Assembly: GCF_053574225.1 (NCBI RefSeq)
Contig: NC_135641.1
Coordinates: 45,410,097-45,474,096, forward strand
Reading direction: 5' to 3'
Origin: Canis aureus
Taxonomy: Eukaryota > Chordata > Mammalia > Carnivora > Canidae
DNA: 64,000 nucleotides
The notes beneath the pieces are model-generated. The model was not told the DNA's origin. It searched no databases and saw only the letters and a list, made by a program, of their open reading frames with translations. Shown here piece after piece: positions 56,976 through 64,000 of the stretch; positions within the stretch are counted from its first letter, which is position 1; each line of letters opens with the position of its first letter. The translations under genes were made by a program, and so were the position numbers.

Positions 56976-58634
56976 GGAGCTATTCCTACAACCAAACTTG
57001 ACACAGAGGTTGCCCACTCAGAGCTCTCCTTCCATAGTGGAGGCTGTTGCCCCACGTAGCCTTCTACTCAGAGTATAAAAGAGAGAAGACATTAATTTCA
57101 CAAACACCAGTGACTATTCATTACTTGCGGAGGACCTCTTTCTGCCAGGTCTTAAAACTCAGCAGGTGTGTGGGGTTGGGGGCAAAAAGGGGTTCCAGTT
57201 AGTAGAACAGCTTGGGCTGGGCGCATGTAGGGCACACAGGGATGGCAGGGAGTGGGCCAGGGTAGTAGGTACAAGGAGGTTGGAGGGGAATTATAGACTA
57301 TGATGCTGGGAGAGGTTTGTGTGACCTGGATTGGCGGCCCAAGGAGGTAGGCCTTTTCTGAAAGAGGGAGAGAAATACTTGGAGGAGGGGGAGATGGCAG
57401 TGCAACACTGAGTGCTTCAGAAGGAAAAGCCCGGGAATAAGGAATCCTTTTGGAAAGTTGTGATTATCTCCATATTAATCCCTCGATTCCTTGATTCGCT
57501 GGACACTTAGGGACCCCAGGCATTGTCCAACTTAGAGAGGAATGAAGGAGTGACCAAAGAGCCCCCCATTCCGGGGAGAGATGAGTGCGGTGCATGACAT
57601 GCAAGCACATGCCTGTGGAACTATTTCCTGGTCTTCCGTGCTCAGGCCCGAGGCCTGGCCCACACCGGTTTCAACACAGAGCTGAGAGTTCAAAGTTTTT
57701 TCAGGGCACCCAAGGCAGTGATACAAAGAACTTTTGTACCTTGTTCATACATTGTCTCGTAGTCACAGAAAATAAAATTTTAGGTTGAAGTGGGGGAAAT
57801 GGTGCTGGTAGTTATGACCCTGATATGAATACATCTTGTCAGCGCCTGTGGGAGAGAGGGTTTGTGCTCTCGGCCGACACAGGATTAGGCCCAGAGCTGG
57901 AGAGAACGCCCCTACACCTGGTCAACTCGGCGCTTAGGAGTCACATGGACCCCGGGAGCATAAAAGATTGGACTTGGACCTGGAGCCAGAAAACAGTATT
58001 TTCTTATCTTTAATCTCCACAAAGTGTGTGTTTGTTCTTCTCTCACAACGGCCAAGCCTAAGGAATACGCCGATTTTATTAAGGATTTATTCCTCTTTGG
58101 ACAGCTGTGTGCCCTATAAACGGCCTCCTACAAGGAGGCAGGCCGAGGAGGAGTACGTGCCCTCCGAGAGCTGACCCGGAAAGCGTCACTGGGCGGGTGA
58201 TGTAAGCAGAGCCACACCTGGAGGGCCAGGCTTCGGGGAGGGCTGGGAGGGCTCGGCACTAACTCACCAACTTGGCTCCTGAGAGGGCAGGCAACCTGAC
58301 TGCCTTTACCACTCGGTAAATGATATATTCTATCCAGACATATGCTACGAAGCTGACCCCTGAGAGGAAAGAAGGAGCCAAGGCCCCCTTTTGATTTGAG
58401 TTCGGGTTGGGCCGAGTGATGCCGAGGAGGAAAGCGGCTCTTCTACTACTTTTCCTTGTTGCAACGGGCATGCTCACCTTCCCTGGGAGGGCCCTCCTCC
58501 TCCACCACAGACGCGAATCACTGCTTCATAGGTGTCATGAGTGGGAACAGCTGTCTTTCTAGAGTGTCCCCCCGTTGCTCCTTCCTCTAGTTCCTCCTGT
58601 CAATGAAATGAAATAATTAATTACCTTGAAAGTA
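56976..58634. other. Unassigned sequence
   Basis: Mixed composition with no confident repeat. 57,200-57,420 is purine-rich and could be decayed L2. No gene recognised. Confidence 0.35.
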
Positions 58635-58800
58635 ATAATAACGACTATTCACTGAGGACCTACTACACATGTGTGTTTAATGCTTCCCATCACGTACCAT
58701 GTTCAATGGTAGCCTGAGAATCAGAAAGAAGAACTTGCCCAAGTCACATACCTAGAAAATGAAGGAGTCTACATAGAAAGCTAGGTCTACCTCCTGTCCA
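58635..58800 (-). mobile_element. MIR SINE, minus strand
   Basis: TATTCACTGAGGACCTACTA, then AGAACTTGCCCAAGTCACAT and CTAGAAAATGAAGGAGTC follow the MIR reverse complement. Confidence 0.65.
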
Positions 58801-59159
58801 CACTTACACAAATTCTACTCTATTTAAGGCACCATCTGGGTCATTTTTACTTATTTCTTGTGCAGGTACAATGCAGGGCTTAAAGTCAGCATGTTTCAAG
58901 TGGAAAGGGATAATAGATCTAATTTTCTTCCTTCTAAAGATTCTCTGGCTCTTTCCATGGAGACAGAGTACAGGGAAAGGTACATGAGAAAATTTGGGGT
59001 CTTCCTTTTTTGAAGACTGTGTCAAATTTTTGAAAGCAAGACAGTAGGGAGTGACTTGATATTGTTAGAAATTAAAAATTTATTTTAAAAAATAGATAAT
59101 TATGGTTAAGACTTTGGCATATTAGCTTCTAATATTTTCACTTAGAAAGAAACTGCTTG
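58801..59159. other. Unassigned sequence
   Basis: Nothing recognised beyond AT-rich composition. Confidence 0.3.
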
Positions 59160-59312
59160 ACTGTTTTAAAAGTAATTCAGACTATTTAGAAAAGAAAAAC
59201 ATGGAAAGTGAAAGTGAATCACCCATAATCCATTGCCCAGAAGTGGCCACAGTAGCTCCGGATGGACATGCATCTTTCTATACTTGCAATCACACAGATG
59301 CACTCTGTATAG
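59160..59312. mobile_element. Possible ancient L1 remnant
   Basis: GAAAGTGAAAGTGAATCACC, ATAATCCATTGCCCAGAAGT and CATGCATCTTTCTATACTTG resemble an old L1 3' segment (ATCCCACCACCCAGAGATAACC). It is the target into which the younger L1 on the right inserted. Confidence 0.4.
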
Positions 59313-59326
59313 CAATGGTGTCATGA

Positions 59327-59856
59327 AGACGAATGGATAAAAAAGATGTGTGTGTATGTGTGTGTGTGTGTGTGTATTATTGTGAAGACGTATGAGATGA
59401 GGTCAATCTGATATATATATATATACACACACACACAATGCAATACTACTCAGATATTAAAAAAATGAAATCTTGCCATTTGTATCAACATGGATGGAAC
59501 TAGAGGATATTATGCTGAGTGATATCAGTCAATTAGAGAAAGACAACTATCATATGATCTCACTCATATGTGGAATTTAAGAAACAAAACAGAGGAGCAT
59601 GGGGAAGGGAGGAAAAAATAAGATGAAATCAGAGAGGGAGACAAACCATAACAGACTCTTAACCATAGGAAACAAACTGAAGGCCCCTGGAGGGCAGGGG
59701 AGTGGGGAAGGGGTACCTGGGGGATGGACATGAAGGAGGACACATGATGTAATGAGCACTGGGTGTGATACAGGACTGATGAGTCACTGAGCTCTGCCTC
59801 TGAAACCAATAATACACTGTATATTAATTAATTGAATTTCAATTTAAAAAATCAAG
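59327..59856 (+). mobile_element. 5'-truncated carnivore L1 3' end, plus strand
   Basis: L1 3' UTR order: AATACTACTCAGATATTAAAA, GAAATCTTGCCATTTGTATC, ACATGGATGGAACTAGAGGA, TATTATGCTGAGTGATATCA, CAACTATCATATGATCTCAC and a short A/T tail. An exact 12-bp duplication ATGGTGTCATGA lies at 59315-59326 and 59857-59868. The 5' end, 59327-59432, is odd: GT-repeat, a 38-base stretch copied from or to 60729-60766, then AT and CA repeats before L1 sequence starts. No ORF2 remains. Confidence 0.92.
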
Positions 59857-60220
59857 ATGGTGTCATGATATAGGCATTATTTCTTAGTGAGAAACTTTGA
59901 ATTTAATAGATGAAAAATCAAATAAAACCCAACTACAGGAGTTTGTTGAGCCTCAAGTAAATTCTTCTTCGTGAAGGGTATTTTTTGAATATCCTTCTAT
60001 TATGATAAGAGGTTGTGAAGAACGTTGAAAAGTTTCCACCGCCGATTTTAGATGGAATAAAAGAATGTTAACAGTGTGTTACTCTTTCATCTCCCCTGTG
60101 CCCATCTCTCAAATGCTATCGTATTATTATTTTCAAATCATCCAGATTAATAATGTTTATATTCTGTAATTATAATTCCATTGTTTTAGTATGACTTCTT
60201 TGTTTAAACAGAAGTGTTGT
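59857..60220. other. Unassigned spacer
   Basis: AT-rich; nothing recognised. Confidence 0.3.
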
Positions 60221-60264
60221 CTCTCTCTGTATCTCTCAAGAATAAATAAAATCTTAAAAAAAAC
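60221..60264 (+). mobile_element. 44-bp ultra-truncated SINE, plus strand
   Basis: Only the last part of a SINEC remains: CTCTCTCTGTATCTCTCAAG then AATAAATAAAATC and an A run. The exact 12-bp duplication CAGAAGTGTTGT at 60209-60220 and 60265-60276 shows that it inserted in this truncated form. Confidence 0.85.
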
Positions 60265-60422
60265 CAGAAGTGTTGTTCCACACCAGTCTTCATACCATGA
60301 TTTCTTTGATCTTTACTTTGATTCATCTTTTATCTGTTTGGATTTTATTGTCAGATATTTTTTCCAAAGAAGCACATCACCATATTTTCTGGTTCTTTCA
60401 TGTTTGAGACAAGTCTGTTGTT

Positions 60423-60622
60423 GTTTTTTTTTTATGAACTTTATTTTTTTTTAATTTTTATTTATTTACGATAGTCACAGAGAGAGAGAGATGCAGAGAC
60501 ATAGGCAGAGGGAGAAGCAGGCTCCGTGCACTGGGAGCCCGACGTGGAATTCGATCCCGGGTCTCCAGGATCGAGCCCTGAGCCAAAGGCAGGCGCTAAA
60601 CCGCTGCACCACCCAGGGATCC
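60423..60622 (-). mobile_element. SINEC_Cf SINE, minus strand
   Basis: AATTTTTATTTATTTACGAT, GATGCAGAGACATAGGCAGA, GGCTCCGTGCACTGGGAGCC, CGATCCCGGGTCTCCAGGAT and CACCACCCAGGGATCCC. A 13-bp duplication CAAGTCTGTTGTT lies at 60410-60422 and 60623-60635. The tail side is longer than usual (T-rich to about 60,470). Confidence 0.95.
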
Positions 60623-60782
60623 CAAGTCTGTTGTTTTTATACAGAAAGGTATTGTGACTGAATCAACGCTCCTGAACACTTTTCACTGGAATTTCGTGTC
60701 TATTTCCCCCATCTTCTGCTATTGCATGTTATTGTGAAGACGTATGAGATGAGGTCAATCTGATATTTTTCACCTTTGTAGG

Positions 60783-60812
60783 TGTATCAGGGTTTTCAGA
60801 AAAACAGAACCA

Positions 60813-60853
<41 letters not shown>

Positions 60854-61324
60854 CCATCCCACATGCAGGATATTTCTATAGAGGTTTATTATAAGGGATC
60901 GGCTTCTGTGATCGTGGAGTCTGAGAGGTCTCAGGATCTGAGTCGGCAAGCTGGAGACCCACGACAGCTGATGTGTGGTTCTAGTCTGAGACTGCAGGCC
61001 TGAGAAGTCAGGGAGCTGATGGCGTCAGGTCTAGCCTGAAACCCAACAAGAGACAGTGTTTCGGTCCAAGTCCGCATGCTGGGAAAGATGAACGTTTCAG
61101 CTCAGTGGTGGGGCCGGAGGAGTTCCCTCTCCCTCAGCCTTTTTATTCTGCTTGGGTCTTCAGCTGCCTGGGTGAGAGCCACCACCCTGGAGAAGGCAGT
61201 CTACTGATTTAGCCGTGAATCATATCCAGAAACACCTCACAGACACAACCAGAGTAGTGTTTACCCAAATATGTAGACACACACCATGATCCAGTCCAGT
61301 TGACACATAAAACTACCCATCACA
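60783..61324 (-). mobile_element. MaLR-type LTR with (TG)n, minus strand
   Basis: The plus strand starts TGTATCAGGGTTTTCAGAAA and AACAGAACCAATTGTG followed by a TG microsatellite at about 60,816-60,852, then GTTTATTATAAGGGATCGGC, GAAACACCTCACAGACACAA, CCAGTCCAGTTGACACATAA and ends ACCCATCACA. Same family as 45.1 and 56.6 kb. No clear target duplication. Confidence 0.78.
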
Positions 61325-62419
61325 CCGGAAATGCACTTTTCTGGAGATCTACGGCATTCTTTCTCTGTCTTTGAAGTTCGGTAGCTGACCCAGGTAATGT
61401 CTGTACTGAGCCTTCTGTCTCAAATTTTCTCGGAACTGATTTGCATGTCCAGTTTTTCCTTCACTTGGGGTATGTGTATGGGGATTTTTTTTTTTTTTTT
61501 TTTGCTGCTCTATCTTTCATTGCACCTTCTGCTTCATTTGTAGGCACCAATTACCATTTTCTGAGATGTTAGTATTTTTCCACTATATTTATTGGTGTTA
61601 TTCTACTTGAATCCGTAGTTTGACTTTTACAATTTCATATTCACAGGTGTCTAGTCTCCCTTGCCATCTCTAGTTTACCAATTACGATGATCATGTTTTG
61701 GTCAAGTCTCTTTGACTCTAATTCTACTGTCTCATCATCTTTGTGCTCAGACTTTATTGAATTCCTTAATTCATGCTATGGCATGAAGCAAATGTTAATG
61801 CTTTCCTTCTAGGTTTTTATTTTTGGCCTTTTTTTCCCTCCCTCCCTCCCATTCTTCCTTCTTCCTCTGTGTTATGTTTTCAGAGTTCTCATGGCATTTA
61901 TTTTCATCCTGTTCTTGCTTGGTCAGTTCTGTCCAAGATTGCCTCTCTCACAGCGTGGAAGACTTCTTAACTTGATTTCACTAAATCCAATGTCATCTTC
62001 TCTTGAAGAAGGGTTTGAAGCTGAGTACTTTTTCTTTTGTTTATTTTATGAAGCTCATATAACTTTGAAGGTCTGAACTTAGGGTTAATAACTGAGTTAG
62101 ACCAGCTTTTTCTTTTTTCTCTCAGAATTGTCTCTTTCTTTCCCTACCCATTCAATTTTGAAAGATGGCATCAGGTTATACCCTGTTCCTTGCTTGGTTG
62201 CCTAAAAGTGTTCTTAAATCTATATTTTGCTCAAATTTTATGTGTTAAGAGAAGTTTCTTTTGTTTCCTTTCATATGTTTTGAGAGGTCTTAACCCAGGA
62301 GTTGGAATGATATGAGAGGGAACTAAATGAAGAAATTGACCTGTACTTAAGTCAGAGCAATTTTTGTTTGTTTGTTTTAAATTGACGGACCATCATCTCA
62401 TTATGGCACAGGGGGACTG
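61325..62419. other. Unassigned T-rich sequence
   Basis: T-rich with a T18 run at about 61,484-61,503 and a CCCT/CTTC-rich patch at about 61,836-61,870. It may contain decayed L1 antisense, but nothing is diagnostic. Confidence 0.35.
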
Positions 62420-62690
62420 TCTGGTAGAGGGAAAAAGCACCAAACTGAGCATCAGATAACCTTAAATTCTAGTGCGTAGCTCTAGCATGTTCAGCTGAAA
62501 CTGGGGAAAGCATCTCCTCTCTTTGATCCTCATTTTTGTCAGCTGTAAAATGGGATGAGCATATCAACCATGATTATTTCATGGAGCTCTTGTGAGGATC
62601 AAATAAGGTAATTAAAGGAAAGGGCTTTGTAAACAGCAAAGTGGCATTTCCTATAAGATACTGTCATTGTTCGGTTTTTACCGTCACTGT
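62420..62690 (+). mobile_element. MIR SINE, plus strand
   Basis: GATCCTCATTTTTGTCAGCT, GTAAAATGGGATGAGCATAT, AGCTCTTGTGAGGATCAAAT and AAAGGGCTTTGTAAACAGC follow MIR across its 3' two thirds. Confidence 0.8.
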
Positions 62691-64000
62691 TATTGAGCTT
62701 TTATTTGTAGAGACGGTTGTAAGGATGGTTAGACTAGAGTTCTTTGGAATGGGACCTAGCAGGGTCGGGTGGCTGACCTTCTGATGAAGCCAGAGAGTTT
62801 TTCCAAGCATTCCCATTTCCCCTGTTCTTCATCTGGTTAAAAAAAAAAAAAAAAAAAAAAAACTTAGCCTTTGAAGGATGTTTTTAGCCTCTTCTGTAGT
62901 CCATTTCTCTCCACTGGGAGGTAATAGGTTTAGACATTCACCTACCTGAAGACAGGTGACTACGTTTCTCTTAATAGCTCTATGTTTTCTTAAATATTGG
63001 TAGGACATCCAAGCAATCCTTGCATTAAAGAGTTAACAGTCTCAATCATACTTCAATACTTTTTATGGTTCCTTTTGGATATCAAGAGATTTGCCCTGTT
63101 TTTAAGATTCTTTTCAAAACATAGGCATGAGAAATATGTTCTCTACTGACTAAAAGGAGAAGATCTAGGAAAGCTTTGACCACAAAGACTTGAGTAATAA
63201 ACCTTATTTATAATAATAGAGAAGCCTGATTCATGCAAACCAAGTGAGTTATTGTTCACTTAGCGGTTTTATTTTGAATACTAATATTTTATTTATTCAA
63301 CGTGACTGAATTTTAAAAATTTTCCCTCTAAAATACGCATATTTTAACAAGGCAATTGGTGCACAGGACTAGGTTTCATACCCTAACACATTCTGGAAAG
63401 TCGAATCGAAATCTCACTGACATCACTGATTTTGCATTCCACTTTATTCATGCTTTCAAAATAATTTTGGTTTGGGTAGAAGCAATCTTGGATTGAAGGG
63501 TTTTAAAAGAAACCCTTTATAGGGTGATTATGATTTTTAATTTTAGTTTAAGAAGTTGGGTAGTATTGCTTTGACAATCATTTAGCCCGCTCGACTAAGG
63601 AACCTACGCACTATTTCCTGCTCCCTATCACTGGACCTCACTGGCGGCCACACGAATGGGAATGGAGTCGTAGGACACCAAGCCCGGGGCCACCCAGTTG
63701 TAAGTATTGGCTGGAGATGAAGCGTCGGTGCTGGTCAGAGCCCACGACTGCTCTTGCCCTTGGAGCACGGCAGCTTCGCTGTCCACACGCGTGGCCCTGC
63801 TGCCGTCTGAGCAGTGTCTGTGTTCCTGAATGGTCCCCTCCAGCCAACACTCACATGCTCACCCTGGAAGCACGATTCCCACCGCTCCAGTTTCTACTGA
63901 AATTTAGAGGCCGGTTCTGCAGTACATTTTGGCTGTTCTTGTTTTGGGGACTTGTATTATTTAGTTATTTATTTTTATTATATATATATATATTTTATTG
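62691..64000. other. Unassigned sequence to the right edge
   Basis: An A25-type run lies at about 62,838-62,862. 63,590-63,900 is less AT-rich than its surroundings and open on the minus strand for 76 codons (63,631-63,858) without a methionine start or known domain. The window ends in a TA-rich stretch. Confidence 0.35.

Noticed and set aside
60816..60852. TG run as Z-DNA or promoter element
   Set aside because: It is an ordinary microsatellite inside an LTR and shows no other promoter feature.
1..64000. CRISPR arrays, bacterial operons or phage modules
   Set aside because: The window is mammalian nuclear DNA; repeats are interspersed retroelements or simple tandem repeats, with no regular spacer array and no prokaryotic gene layout.

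Overview
The window looks like nuclear DNA of a dog or another canid. The main evidence is a set of carnivore tRNA-Lys-derived SINEs of the SINEC_Cf type: inverted copies end in the complement of a tRNA head (GCCACCCAGGGATCC), carry a CT-rich stretch and an A-rich AATAAATAAA tail, and many have clean target-site duplications. A young carnivore-type L1 3' end (59.3-59.9 kb) and a solo retroviral LTR (50.0-50.5 kb) agree with this. I found no convincing protein-coding gene, no tRNA, rRNA or snRNA gene, and no CRISPR array. Long open frames occur mainly in GC-rich blocks, where stop codons are rare on both strands, and none shows a recognisable domain.

Layout. 1-0.95 kb is a CpG-rich block whose first 430 bases form a degenerate minisatellite carrying repeated CCAAT boxes. 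1-19 kb is mixed unique sequence with SINEs, MIRs and L2 fragments, plus GC-rich patches at 8.8-10 kb, 15.3-15.7 kb, 16.5-16.9 kb and 17.4-17.7 kb. 19.7-20.75 kb is a CpG island containing a 29-bp minisatellite with CACGTGAC and TGACGTGA elements; it is followed by a G/T homopolymer structure and a long TATAA microsatellite. 21-36 kb is AT-richer and full of old retroelements (L1, L2, MIR, MaLR LTRs), with younger SINEs inserted into them. 37.0-38.2 kb is GC-rich. 40.1-42.8 kb is the broken pol region of an ERV-L-like endogenous retrovirus on the minus strand. 43.9-46.6 kb holds MaLR-type LTRs. 49.5-52.6 kb is the largest GC/CpG-rich block, interrupted by a solo LTR. 53-64 kb returns to repeat-rich intergenic sequence, with two more LTRs of the family seen at 45 kb.

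The most informative signals are small. Two or three insertions consist of an A-rich tail flanked by target duplications, with no element body. One SINE is truncated to 44 bp. A 38-bp exact duplication links the 5' junction of the L1 insertion to a site 1.35 kb away. Two CpG islands contain minisatellites that multiply transcription-factor motifs. I did not find a previously undescribed multi-gene system. Repeat names come from recognising consensus-like stretches by eye, so boundaries are approximate except where target duplications are given.
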